From Desulfonatronum thiosulfatophilum (GTDB lineage Bacteria > Desulfobacterota > Desulfovibrionia > Desulfovibrionales > Desulfonatronaceae): DNA of 64,000 bases. Below are positions 24,194-34,400 of the stretch, piece after piece (the first letter of the stretch is position 1; each line of letters begins with the position of its first letter). The stretch is from NCBI RefSeq assembly GCF_900104215.1, contig NZ_FMXO01000022.1, forward strand, positions 1 through 64,000. Reading direction: 5' to 3'. A program made the position numbers and the translations under genes. Below the pieces are notes generated by a model. It saw only the letters and a program-made list of their open reading frames with translations. It was not told where the DNA came from and did not search any database.

Positions 24194-25420
24194 ATGAGTG
24201 AAAAAACAGTATGGCCAATGATACCGCTCGGCAATCTGCTCAAACAGGTACGTCGGCCGGTGAGCGTGAAAAAGGACGCGATTTATCGAGAAATCGGCAT
24301 CCGTAGCCACTGCAAGGGAATCTTTCATAAACCGGAGACCACAGGCGAGAAGATTGGCGAGAAGCGTGTCTTCTGGATCGAGCCAGATTGTCTTGTACTC
24401 AATATCGTTTTCGCTTGGGAGCAGGCTGTTGCCATGACCAGCAACACTGAGGCGGGAATGATAGCATCACATCGCTTCCCCATGTACTGCTCTCGCAACG
24501 GCAAGCTCTTGCCGGAATACGCTTGGCGCTACTTCACCACTCCACGGGGCAAGTATGATCTGAATGTCGCCTCACCCGGCGGCGCCGGACGAAATAAGAC
24601 ACTTGGGCAGGAAGAGTTCAAACAACTCAAAATCCCCGTTCCGCCATTAGAATATCAACGCAAGGCTGTGTCGGTCTTGTCCACTGCGGATCAGGCGATT
24701 GCGAGCTTGGAAAAGCTGATCTCGGCAAAACGGACGCTCAAAAAGGGGCTGGCCCAGCAACTTCTCACCGGCCTACGCCGCTTGCCGGGATTCAGCAAAC
24801 CGTGGGGCATGCAGCGGCTCGGCAATCTCGTCACTCTCCATTTCAGTGGAATTGATAAGAAGACGCATGCTGACGAAGTACCTGTTCGTCTCTGTAACTA
24901 CACGGATGTGTTCTACAACGACCGCATCACGAGCGATATGAGCTTCATGCAGGCCACCGCCAGCAAGTCCGAGATCGAAAACTTTTCCCTCAAACAATGG
25001 GACGTAATCATCACCAAGGATTCCGAGACACCCGACGACATTGGAAAGCCAGCCGTTGTCATGCAAGATATGTCTGGCGTCGTGTGCGGCTACCACTTGG
25101 CCATTCTTCGCCCAATGGCCGTGGATGGCTCGTTCCTGGCTCAACTGCTCCGTCTGACCCGGACGCGTTACGAACTGTATCGCATTGCCAACGGCGTGAC
25201 CCGCTTTGGACTGGGACAGTCGTCTCTGCGTCACCTTGATCTCTCGGTCCCAGATCAGTCAGAGCAGACTTGTATCGCCGCCGTGCTGGGCACGGCGGAT
25301 CGGGAGATCGCCCTGCTGGAGAAGAAGCATGCCGCCCTGCGAGAATTGAAAAAGGGCCTGATGCAGAAACTACTGACCGGCTCTGTCAATCAGAAAGCGG
25401 AGGTGGACAGTGGACTTTGA
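24194..25420 (+). CDS. hsdS: Type I restriction-modification specificity subunit
   Basis: 408 residues from ATG 24194 (GAGG just upstream; ATG 24146 would add 16 weak residues). Two target-recognition domains are each followed by a conserved helix: the central one contains ASLEKLISAKRTLKKGLAQQ and the C-terminal one ALLEKKHAALRELKKGLMQK, nearly matching each other as usual in HsdS. It sets the two halves of the recognition site. The DUF3800 gene overlaps its end. Confidence 0.93.
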   Translation: MSEKTVWPMIPLGNLLKQVRRPVSVKKDAIYREIGIRSHCKGIFHKPETTGEKIGEKRVFWIEPDCLVLNIVFAWEQAVAMTSNTEAGMIASHRFPMYCSRNGKLLPEYAWRYFTTPRGKYDLNVASPGGAGRNKTLGQEEFKQLKIPVPPLEYQRKAVSVLSTADQAIASLEKLISAKRTLKKGLAQQLLTGLRRLPGFSKPWGMQRLGNLVTLHFSGIDKKTHADEVPVRLCNYTDVFYNDRITSDMSFMQATASKSEIENFSLKQWDVIITKDSETPDDIGKPAVVMQDMSGVVCGYHLAILRPMAVDGSFLAQLLRLTRTRYELYRIANGVTRFGLGQSSLRHLDLSVPDQSEQTCIAAVLGTADREIALLEKKHAALRELKKGLMQKLLTGSVNQKAEVDSGL

Positions 25421-26111
25421 TGTCTATTGCGATGAGAGCCGACCTGACGTTTTTTGCTCCCGAAAAAACAATGCCCGACACTTGGTTATCGGCAGCCTGT
25501 GGTTGCCCACGGCGGCGCGCAATGAAATGAAACAGGCCATCCATGGATTGCGCGACAAACATCGCGTTGGTGGAGAATTCAAGTGGCGTAAAGTCACGCC
25601 TTCCCGCCGCGATTTCTACATGGAATTGATCGCCTGGTTCATGTCCATGGGGGACCGGCTGCGATTTCGTTGCATTGCCGTAAACCATGAGCAGTTAAAT
25701 CTGAAGCTGTACCACGATGACGATCAGGAGTTGGGATTCTATAAGTTCTATTATCAGGTGTTGCATCACTGGATTCTTGACTGCAACCGGTATTCGATTT
25801 TTTGTGATTTCAAGAAAAATCGCAAAGCGGACAGGCTGCATGTACTCCAGCGATGCCTGAGAAATAGCAACCTGTCTTCGGATATTCTGCGTGTGCAGGC
25901 TGTCCGCTCAAAAGAGTCCGTGTTGCTGCAATTAACGGATGTTCTGACAGGGATTGCTTCGGCACGGCTGAACAACATCCTCACGCCCAACACCACCAAG
26001 CATGACCTGGTATGCGGACTGGAGAACCGAGTGGGTCGACAGGTTCGCCATACAATGCGGAATGAGCAGAAATTCAATGTGTTCGTGATAAACTTGGCGG
26101 GAGGCTGGTGA
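25410..26111 (+). CDS. DUF3800 protein (putative RNase H-fold nuclease)
   Basis: 233 residues. The N-terminal DVYCDESRPD, a GEFKWRKV segment, SIFCDFKKNRKAD and LQLTDVLTGIASARLN carry the spaced acidic residues of DUF3800, whose fold is thought to be RNase H-like. GTG 25410 overlaps the hsdS end and has GGAGG four bases upstream. DUF3800 genes often sit inside restriction and defence loci; the activity is not established. Confidence 0.8.
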   Translation: MDFDVYCDESRPDVFCSRKNNARHLVIGSLWLPTAARNEMKQAIHGLRDKHRVGGEFKWRKVTPSRRDFYMELIAWFMSMGDRLRFRCIAVNHEQLNLKLYHDDDQELGFYKFYYQVLHHWILDCNRYSIFCDFKKNRKADRLHVLQRCLRNSNLSSDILRVQAVRSKESVLLQLTDVLTGIASARLNNILTPNTTKHDLVCGLENRVGRQVRHTMRNEQKFNVFVINLAGGW

Positions 26112-26112
26112 G

Positions 26113-26553
26113 GTGGGCTACCCCGCACTGGTTTTGTATCAGACCGAGCAGGAATATCGCATCCATTTTGAACGGATGTACTGTCGTGGTGAATTACAGT
26201 GCTTCGACGGCATTATGGTGCGATTCCGGAAGAAGGATTTTGACCACTGTTTCTTCGAGAGCAGCAATCGGGATGGCGTCAAGAATCAATTTTCCAGACA
26301 ACGCGCTGAACGGATCGACTGGATCAAGGCGGCATTGCAGGACGGACAGGCTGATATTTTCGTGGGCTGGGACAGCAGCAAACGGCGGTACGATCATTCT
26401 CGTCGCGTAACGCTGGTGATGGGGGATTATGTGGTGGTGATTCGGCTCACAGGCCAAAAGAAAGCGGTCTTCGTCACCGCATTCGTGGCAGACTCGGCGA
26501 TGACGCTGGATCGCATCAAGGGAAGCCCGAGGTGGACTCGGCTTCGGGCATAA
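26113..26553 (+). CDS. Unknown protein in the RM operon, possibly BECR-like nuclease
   Basis: 146 residues from GTG 26113 with GGGAGG eight bases upstream and one base after the DUF3800 stop. The segment FSRQRAERIDWIKAALQDGQ, then a short Asp/Arg-rich loop, then YVVVIRLTGQKKAVFVTAF, resembles phage barnase-EndoU-colicin-RelE-like (PBECR) nucleases, where an RA..I.WI helix precedes a pair of strands ending in FxTA. This is a visual resemblance only. Position and coupling show it belongs to the operon. It could be a toxin-like effector or a plain accessory protein. Confidence 0.45.
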   Translation: MGYPALVLYQTEQEYRIHFERMYCRGELQCFDGIMVRFRKKDFDHCFFESSNRDGVKNQFSRQRAERIDWIKAALQDGQADIFVGWDSSKRRYDHSRRVTLVMGDYVVVIRLTGQKKAVFVTAFVADSAMTLDRIKGSPRWTRLRA

Positions 26554-26557
26554 AAAA

Positions 26558-26587
26558 ACCGCTGATTCACCAGGTGGGCTCAGCGGT
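26558..26587. other. Inverted repeat after the small operon gene
   Basis: ACCGCTGA pairs with TCAGCGGT across 14 bases; an A run precedes it but no T run follows, so plus-strand termination is doubtful. The rest of the gap to hsdR (26588-26843) holds only scattered short frames and no gene I can support. Confidence 0.4.
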
Positions 26588-26843
26588 AAGCCTTTGCAGG
26601 TTCTGCAGCCGCTGGCTGAGAACGAATTCAGTTATGGCTATTTGGGCCGGAAAGTCAAGCGGTTCGGCAATAAGAATTGACATGCATGTCGCCCAATCAG
26701 AAACGAAACCGGGCAGTTCCTTTCAGAACCATCCACCGACCGGGAATTCCCTGTCCGTTTCAGCGGACTTCATTTCGGGCGGAGACGTCATGCAAGCAAC
26801 GACAACGGACATTTTCGGGATGTCGGGGAAAAGGGCCTAACAT

Positions 26844-29800
26844 ATGGATATCCCCTCCTTCAAAGAAGACCTGATCTCGCAGGTTCCGGCTTTGGAACTG
26901 CTCCAGAATCTGGGGTACATCTACCTTGCCCAGGAAGAGACGTTCCGGGCGCGAGGCGGCCGGTTGGCCGGGGTGTTGCTGGAGAGCGTGCTGGTCGAGC
27001 AGTTGCGGACAATCAACGTCATCCGTTTCAAGGGACGCGAATACCCGTTCAGCGAGGGCAACATCCTCGCGGCGGTGCAGGCGCTCAAGGACGTGGCTGA
27101 CAACGGACTGGTCCAGACCAACGAGAAGGTCTACGACCTGCTGAAGCTGGGCCGGGCCATGCAACAGTCCATTGACGGCGATACCAAGAGCTTTCAACTG
27201 GATTACATCGACTGGAAGCACCCGGAGAACAACGCCTACCACGTGGCCGAAGAGTTCGCGGTGGAGCGCGGCGGCAGTCACGAGACGCGACGGCCGGATG
27301 TCGTTTTATTTGTCAACGGCATCCCTTTCGTGGTGATCGAGTGCAAGCGGCCGGACCTGAAAGACGCCATCGGCCAGGCGGTCAGCCAGCAAATCCGCAA
27401 CCAGCAGCAGGACCAGATTCCCCGCTTGTTCCACTACGCTCAGCTCCTGCTGGCGGTTTCCAAGAACGAGGCCAAGTACGCCACGGTGGGCACTCCGGCC
27501 AAGTTCTGGGCGGTATGGAAAGAAGAGCTTGGACCCGAGGAAACGGCATCGCTGAAGCAACTTGTGAGCATACCGCTCACGGAAGAACAGGTGGACAAGG
27601 TGTTGGTCTCCCGAAAGTGGCTGGTGAAGACGGACTTCGCCGGATACGGCAGCCTTGAGCGGCAGATAACCGAACAGGATAGGGCGCTGTACGCGCTGTG
27701 CCGCCCGGAACGGCTCCTGGAATTGACGTATCGATTCATGCTCTTCGATGCCGGGGAGAAAAAGGTTGCGCGGTATCAGCAGTATTTTTGCGTGAACAAG
27801 ATCATGGAGCGGATTCGCCGCCTGCAGCAGGACGGCCGCCGACAAGGCGGCGTGGTCTGGCACACCCAGGGCAGTGGAAAAAGCTTGACCATGGTGATGC
27901 TTGCGGAGGCGATCACGCTGGAAGGCGGCATTGACAATTACAAGATCATCCTGGTGACCGACAGGGTGGATCTGGACGACCAGATTTACAAGACGTTCCA
28001 CCATTGCGGCACGGTGCCGGTGCAGGCCAAGACCGGCAAGCATTTGGCCGAACTGCTGCGCGACAACACGGCCCGGATCATCACCACGGTGATCGACAAG
28101 TTCGAACTGGCGGTGAGCAAGACCGACGTGCGGGACGAGAATCCGGACATCTTCGTGCTGGTGGATGAAAGCCATCGCGGGCAGTACGGTGAGCTTCACG
28201 CCAAAATGAAGAAGGCCCTGCCCAACGGATGTTTCATCGGATTCACCGGTACGCCGGTGATGAAGAAGGACAAGAACACCATCGAGCGGTTCGGCGGACT
28301 GATCGACACGTACACCATTGAGCAGGCGGTCAAGGACAAGGCCGTGGTGCCGTTGCTGTACGAAGGCCGGCACGTGGACCAGAAGGTGGACACCGAATCG
28401 GTGGATCCCTGGTTCGAGCGGATCACGGGAAACCTGAGCCGGGAGCAGAAGGCGGACCTGAAAAGGAAGTTTTCCTCAACGGACCAGTTGAACAAAGCCC
28501 AGCAGAAAGTCATGCGCATCGCCTGGGATGTGGGCGAGCATTTCCGCGACAACTGGCAGGGCACGCCGTACAAGGCCCAACTGGTCGCCCAGGACAAGGC
28601 CACGGCGCTGCTTTACAAAAAGTTCCTCGACGATTTCGGCCTGGTAGGCTGCGAGGTGCTGATTTCGGGCCCGGACGAGCGCGAAGGCGAAGAGGACGTG
28701 CATGAGGAATCCACGGACGAGGTAAAGGCGTTCTGGAAAAAAATGATGGCCAAGTACGGCAGCGAAAAGGAGTACAACCGTCAGGTCATCAGTGCCTTCA
28801 AGAACGCCGAGCAGCCGGAAATCATCATCGTGGTGGACAAGTTGCTGACGGGATTTGATGCGCCGCGCAACACGGTGCTGTACCTGACGCGCCGGTTGAA
28901 GGGACACTCCCTGCTCCAGGCCATCGCCCGCGTGAACCGACTCTATGACGGCAAGGATTTCGGCTACATTATCGACTACCGCGGCGTGCTTCAGAATCTC
29001 GATGAAGCGCTGGACATCTACGGTCGACTCTCGGAGTTCGACATGGCCGGCCTGGACGATCTGAGCACCGCGTTGTCGGATGTGCGGTCCGAGGCACAAA
29101 AACTGCCGCAGCGGCATTCGGACCTTTGGGAGGTGTTCAAGACGGTCCGAAACCAGCAGGACGAGGAAGCCTACGAACTGCTGCTGGCGGACGAGGAGCT
29201 GCGCGGAAAGTTCTACGAACGGCTCAGCGCCTTCTCACGGACCCTGGGCGTCGCGCTGTCGTCGTCGGCGTTTCTCGAAACGACACCCGAAGGCAAACTG
29301 AGGAAGTACAAGAGCGATTTGCGTTTTTTCATGCAGCTGCGGACCTCGGTGCGCAAGCGATATGCCGAGGTGGTGGATTTCAAGGAGTATGAGGCCCGCA
29401 TCCAGAAGCTGGTGGACCAGCACGTCGGCACCGGGGAGGTGGAGAAAATCACCGACCTGGTGAACATCTTCGACGCCGACGCCTTTGCCAAGGAAGTGGA
29501 GAAGCTGGACAGCGCGGCCTCGAAAGCCGACACCATCGCCTACCGCACCAAGCGAACCATCCATGTCCGAATGCAGGAAGATCCGGCGTTCTACCGGCGG
29601 TTCTCGGAGATGCTGGAAGACGCCATTCGGGCTTTTCGTGAGCAGCGCCTGTCGGATGCCGAGTATCTGCGGAATGTCCGGGAGATCGCCGAGAAGATCA
29701 AAAACCGCACCGGCGACGACATCCCCGCGGAGTTGGCCAACCATGACGTTGCTAAGGCGTTCTTCGGGGTACTGCAGGATGTCTTGATGCGGTACGCAGC

Positions 29801-30038
29801 CGAGGGGTTCAACCCTCGATCGGCCAGCACCATGGCCAGCCTGGCCATTGACGGGATCATCCTCCAAAACCGCATCGTCAACTGGACGAACAACACCGAC
29901 GTGCAGAATCGGATGATGAGCGCGATCGAGGACTACCTGTTCGATCTGAAGGATCAGCAAAGGATCGACCTGACCTTCGAGGATGTCGACCGCATCCTGG
30001 AGATGGTGCTCGACATAGCCAGAACACGATATGCCTGA
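26844..30038 (+). CDS. hsdR: Type I restriction enzyme R subunit
   Basis: 1064 residues. The nuclease motif is Asp152 (RRPDVVLF) and Glu166-x-Lys168 (VIECKRP). The translocase P-loop is HTQGSGKS (Lys346), the DEAD-like box is VDESH (from Asp441), and IGFTGTPV, VDKLLTGFDAP and LLQAIARVNRLYDGKD complete the helicase motifs. The C-terminal helical assembly domain (about 800-1064) is present, so the subunit looks full length. It overlaps the downstream peptidase gene by eight bases. Confidence 0.96.
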   Translation: MDIPSFKEDLISQVPALELLQNLGYIYLAQEETFRARGGRLAGVLLESVLVEQLRTINVIRFKGREYPFSEGNILAAVQALKDVADNGLVQTNEKVYDLLKLGRAMQQSIDGDTKSFQLDYIDWKHPENNAYHVAEEFAVERGGSHETRRPDVVLFVNGIPFVVIECKRPDLKDAIGQAVSQQIRNQQQDQIPRLFHYAQLLLAVSKNEAKYATVGTPAKFWAVWKEELGPEETASLKQLVSIPLTEEQVDKVLVSRKWLVKTDFAGYGSLERQITEQDRALYALCRPERLLELTYRFMLFDAGEKKVARYQQYFCVNKIMERIRRLQQDGRRQGGVVWHTQGSGKSLTMVMLAEAITLEGGIDNYKIILVTDRVDLDDQIYKTFHHCGTVPVQAKTGKHLAELLRDNTARIITTVIDKFELAVSKTDVRDENPDIFVLVDESHRGQYGELHAKMKKALPNGCFIGFTGTPVMKKDKNTIERFGGLIDTYTIEQAVKDKAVVPLLYEGRHVDQKVDTESVDPWFERITGNLSREQKADLKRKFSSTDQLNKAQQKVMRIAWDVGEHFRDNWQGTPYKAQLVAQDKATALLYKKFLDDFGLVGCEVLISGPDEREGEEDVHEESTDEVKAFWKKMMAKYGSEKEYNRQVISAFKNAEQPEIIIVVDKLLTGFDAPRNTVLYLTRRLKGHSLLQAIARVNRLYDGKDFGYIIDYRGVLQNLDEALDIYGRLSEFDMAGLDDLSTALSDVRSEAQKLPQRHSDLWEVFKTVRNQQDEEAYELLLADEELRGKFYERLSAFSRTLGVALSSSAFLETTPEGKLRKYKSDLRFFMQLRTSVRKRYAEVVDFKEYEARIQKLVDQHVGTGEVEKITDLVNIFDADAFAKEVEKLDSAASKADTIAYRTKRTIHVRMQEDPAFYRRFSEMLEDAIRAFREQRLSDAEYLRNVREIAEKIKNRTGDDIPAELANHDVAKAFFGVLQDVLMRYAAEGFNPRSASTMASLAIDGIILQNRIVNWTNNTDVQNRMMSAIEDYLFDLKDQQRIDLTFEDVDRILEMVLDIARTRYA

Positions 30039-30759
30039 TTCATCCCCTCAAATCGTGCTCGTTGAACATGCCGGGGAGCATGTTCCCGTCTCGGTTGATT
30101 TCAAGGATCGGCAACGCCTGTCGATCTCGGTTCATCCCGATGGTTCGGTGACCGCATTGGCCCCGACGGGCCGCTCCCTGGACGACGTGCTGACACACCT
30201 GAATCGCCGCCGATTCTGGATCGCCAAGCAACGCCGTTACTTCGAGGCGTATCAACCGCTACCTGTTGAGAAGCGGTATGTTCCCGGCGAAACCCACCTT
30301 TACCTCGGCCGACAGTACCGGTTGCGCGTACATCAATCAGACAAGACATTCGTGCGGCTGATAGGCAGGTTTTTCGAGGTTCACATCCCCACGCCGAAAC
30401 AGCCCCGACCGATCGCAACAGCCATGAAGGGATGGTACCAAGCGCACGCCGAAACGATCTTCCGTGATCGTCTGCGTCGCTGCGCCCAGAATGCGACCCC
30501 GCTGCGATTCGGCTTGGACGTGCGACTTCGGGTCAAGCCCATGGAACGTCGCTGGGGCAGTTGCTCCAAAGCCGGGATGATTACCCTGAACACCGACCTG
30601 GTGAAGATGCCGTTGCACTGCATCGACTATGTGATCGTCCACGAGCTGTGCCACCTGCGCATCCATGACCACAGTCCGGCATTTTTCAGGATGCTGGGCC
30701 AGTGCATGCCCGACTGGCAACAGCGCAAGGAGCGGCTGGAGTCAATGGTTATGCGGTGA
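30031..30759 (+). CDS. YgjP/SprT-like M48-type zinc metallopeptidase
   Basis: 242 residues. VIVHELCHLRIHDHSPAFF (HExxH plus a downstream His) and RWGSCSKAGMITLNTDLVKMP identify the YgjP-like (DUF45) family. The N-terminal RLSISVHPDGSVTALAP segment is typical. It starts inside hsdR and must be coupled to it. YgjP-like genes are frequent 3-prime neighbours of type I hsdR; a role in controlling HsdR turnover is possible but unproven. Confidence 0.88.
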   Translation: MPDSSPQIVLVEHAGEHVPVSVDFKDRQRLSISVHPDGSVTALAPTGRSLDDVLTHLNRRRFWIAKQRRYFEAYQPLPVEKRYVPGETHLYLGRQYRLRVHQSDKTFVRLIGRFFEVHIPTPKQPRPIATAMKGWYQAHAETIFRDRLRRCAQNATPLRFGLDVRLRVKPMERRWGSCSKAGMITLNTDLVKMPLHCIDYVIVHELCHLRIHDHSPAFFRMLGQCMPDWQQRKERLESMVMR

Positions 30760-31008
30760 GTGCTGCACGGTTTCGAACACCGCTAGTTGACTGTTGTGGA
30801 TAACTCCAGAAAATCGGGTCGTGTACCGTCGATATTTTGAACCGATCTCTCTTGGTAATTTTATTTTTTCACATCGCGAAATCATTCCCGAGCGGGGATG
30901 TACAAATGGTATTCCCATTGTTTCGTTGTCGAGCATGTCTTGTCTCAGTTGTACTACTCAGCTTCAGAGCAGGGAAAGGTTGATTTCCAAATTTTGCGAC
31001 AAGCATGG

Positions 31009-31100
31009 TCTGGATTCCAGCATCGCGGGAATGACTTGTTTTACAATGCCGTCTCCGGATCAGTCATACCAGCGAAGACGGGCGCTGTCGCTATCCTGGT
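31009..31100. repeat. Degenerate GGAATCC-type dispersed repeat
   Basis: TCTGGATTCCAGC...CGCGGGAATGACT followed by CAGTCATACCAGCGAAGAC resembles the common proteobacterial dispersed repeat built on GTCATTCCCGCG and GGAATCCAGA. It lies in the 30760-31404 gap, which has no supported gene before it. Confidence 0.5.
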
Positions 31101-31136
31101 CGCTTCTGCTCGGATGAGCTGAGCAGGAACTCTCAT

Positions 31137-31188
31137 TTTTTGTCCAGCCTGATGGACAAAAACAGGTTTGTCCAGAAAGGTGGACAAA
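31137..31188. promoter_or_regulatory. Tandem palindromes upstream of the giant helicase gene
   Basis: Two copies of TTTGTCCA-N6-TGGACAAA lie 28 bases apart: 31137-31162 (ten-base arms) and 31167-31188 (eight-base arms). Repeated operators at such spacing usually bind two dimers of one repressor. They lie about 220 bases before the start of the RecQ/UvrD fusion gene; the regulator is not identified. Confidence 0.6.
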
Positions 31189-31324
31189 ATGCTCACAAAA
31201 ACGGAAATGAAGCCTCTGCCCCTACTCTGCGCGTCATTTGTTTGCGCTTCCTGATCTTTCGTTTTATGCAACTCCTGAGACTTTTGGGAATCCACTGCAC
31301 ACCTCTATTCATCCTAAAATATTC

Positions 31325-31408
31325 ATGAACACGAAAGCGACTGTTCAGCCGGAAGTTGAGGATGAGAGTCATATCCTTCAAGATGCAAACAGCGAATCCT
31401 CCCCATGA
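31325..31408 (+). CDS. Possible 27-residue leader ORF
   Basis: ATG 31325 opens a 27-codon frame, MNTKATVQPEVEDESHI..., ending in a TGA that overlaps the ATG of the helicase gene. The ATGA arrangement would allow translational coupling. No ribosome site is seen for it, so it may be chance. Confidence 0.25.
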   Translation: MNTKATVQPEVEDESHILQDANSESSP

Positions 31409-34400
31409 CCCTTGACGAGTACCTGCGCAACGGGGTCGTTATTGACCTGGAGATCCATCCGGAAGAAAACCGGCTGCTCAAGATCGGGGTCGTTGATCTT
31501 CGGGATCGCAAAACACGGCACTACCAGGGGCGTATCCATGCCGGAGATTCCCTGGCTGCGATAGATTCCCTCTTCTCGAACGGCTCCTTTCTGCTCGGCC
31601 ACAACATCCTGGGCCACGACCTCCCCTGGCTGCGGGAGCACTTTCCGGCCACTGGAGTCCTCGAGCTGCCCCCGCTGGACACCCTGCACCTCTCTCCCCT
31701 GGCTTTTCCCAGGAATCCCTATCATCACCTGGTCAAGGACTACAAACTGGTGAAGGTGGCCGTGAACGATCCGGTCCAGGACTGTTTGCAGGCCGAGCGC
31801 GTGTTTCACGACGAGATCGAGGCCTTCCGTCGGCTCCCGCCTGAGCAGCTCCTGTTTTATGGTTCGGTCTTGGCGCGATCATACCCGGCGAGCGGGTTCG
31901 GCGAATTCTTATCCATCCTGGCCGGTCGGCCCCTGCCGGACAGGCAGGGGAATGAAAACTACTGGAACGGGCGAGTGGCCGAACTGGCTTGCGCAACGGC
32001 GGGCGGGAGCGTTTTTCGGGATCTGTGGGAAATGCCCGAACAATCCTGCTGCCTGGGCTATATTCTGGCCTGGCTGGAGGTGGCCGGGGGCAACTCGGTC
32101 CTGCCGGCCTGGGTATGGAAGAACCATGCCGCGATCCCGGCCATGCTGCGTTCGCTGCGGGAAACGCCGTGCACCGACCCCGGCTGCAAGTACTGTCGTA
32201 ACGCCTTTGACTCCAAGATCCAGCTGCAACGCTACTTCGGATATGACGACTACCTGCCGGTGAAGGGAGAAGACCCGCCGCTCCAGAAGCTGGTGGTGGA
32301 AACCCTGATCCGGGGCCATGACTGCCTGGCCGTTCTGCCCACCGGGGCAGGGAAATCACTCTGTTACCAGCTGCCCGGCCTGATGAAGGCCGAACAGCGC
32401 AAAACCCTGACAATCATCATTTCCCCGCTCCAATCCCTGATGAAGGACCAGGTGGACGGCCTGACGCGCAAGGGCATCCTCAACGGATGCACCATCAATT
32501 CGACGCTCACGCTCATCGAACGGGCTAAAACCCTGGAATCCATCCGTCTCGGAGACCGGGACCTGGTCTGGATCGCTCCGGAGCAGCTGCGCAACGCCGG
32601 CGTGAAAGAAACGCTCAGGTCCCGGGAAGTCGGCATGGTGATCATGGACGAGGCTCACTGCTTCTCCAAATGGGGTCACGATTTCCGGCCCGATTATCTG
32701 GCCCTGGCCTCGTTCCTCAAGGACATTGCTCCGGAACCTCAATCCACGGGCACTCCCCGCCCGGAACCCCAGATCGCCTGCTTCACGGCCACGGCCAAGC
32801 CGGATGTCCGGGACGAGATTCTGCGCTACTTCGTGGAGGAGATGGGCCGGGAGCTGGTCCTTTTCGAGGGCGGCCACGAGCGGCCCAATCTGCGCTTCGA
32901 CGTCATACCCTGCACGGAAGCGGAAAAGCTTCCCCGGATCGATGCCATTCTCAACGACGTGCTCCCGCAAGAAGGTCCCGGCGGGGCCATCGTCTTCGTC
33001 GCAACGCGCAGAAAGGCTGAGGAACTTGCAAGTGGCTTGAAGGAGATGGGCTGGGAGGTGGACTATTATCATGCCGGCCGTACTCCCGAGGACAGGGCCG
33101 CGGTGCAGGAACAATTCCTGGCCGGGCAGCTTCGGGTCATCACGGCCACCAACGCCTTTGGCATGGGCGTGGACAAGTCCGACGTGCGGGCAGTGATCCA
33201 TGCCTCCACGCCCGGTTCCCTGGAGAACTATCTCCAGGAAGCCGGGCGTGCCGGCCGGGACAGGCAGCCGGCCATGTGCTGCCTGCTCTACGACCCGGAA
33301 GACCTGAACACGCAGTTCGAGCTCTGCTGCGCCTCGGAAGTGACGGACAAGGACTTCAAGTCGTTGTACGGGGGGTTGAAAAGCCTGGCCGCGTTCCGCC
33401 AAAACCCAACGCTGGTCATGACCTCCGGCGAGCTGCTGGCTTCAGAGGAGTTCGCCGCCTACGAATTCGACATCCTGGACGCCAACGACTCCATGCGGGA
33501 CACCAAGGTCCGTATCGCGCTTTCCTGGCTGGAACGCGGGGGGAAGGTTCGTCGGGGCGACAACAAGACCCTGACCATCCAGGGCCGACTGCTCACGCAA
33601 ACACGGGAGCAGGCCCTGTCCGTCATGGCGCCTCTCAAGCTTTCCAGATCCGAGCGGGAACTCTGGCTGGGGCTTCTGGACATCCTGATGCAGGCGGGTC
33701 CTAAGGATTCGTTGAATACGGATTACCTGTCTGAACGGCTGGGCACGCAACCCATCCGCATCCTCAATGCCCTGAGCGCCATGCGCCAGGTGCGCATCCT
33801 GAACCACGACCTGAACATGACCGCCTTTGTACGCAAGGGCATTGCCGATGATTCCGAAACCCGGCTCGACCGGTATTCTTCCCTGGAGGAGCACCTGCTC
33901 AAGCTCATGGAGGAGGACGAGCCGGATGCCAAGGCTGGTGGAACGTACAACCTGCCCCTGCGGCACGTTTGCCAGCGGCTCAAGGACCAGGGACTGGGGG
34001 ACGCGACCCCGGCCCAGCTGCTGCGGGTCATGGAGCTGCTCATGGATGAAAAGCTGCTTCGGATCAACCAGCTCTCGAACGCAACTTATCAGGTCCACCT
34101 GCGCCGGGAATGGCGGGAGGTCAGAGACGCCGTCTCCCAGCGCAACCAGGTAACCCGAGTTCTGCTTCGCTTCCTTCTGGACAAGATCCCCGCAGGGGTG
34201 AAGGGCAAGAATCTCCTGGTCTCGTTTTGCACGGGCGAGATGGAAGAAACGCTCAAGACAAACCTGGTCACCGGATTGATGACCGACCTGCCAAAGCGCT
34301 GCAAGGAGGGGCTCTTCGCCCTGCACCACGCCCGGGCCATCTGTTTGCAGAACGGGTTGTCGATCATCCGGCCTGCCATGACCATCACGGTGCTGGACGC

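Noticed and set aside
26560-26685. Frame with a GGLSGKPL segment resembling dihydroorotate dehydrogenase
   Set aside because: Only eight residues look alike, no other motif is present and no start is found.
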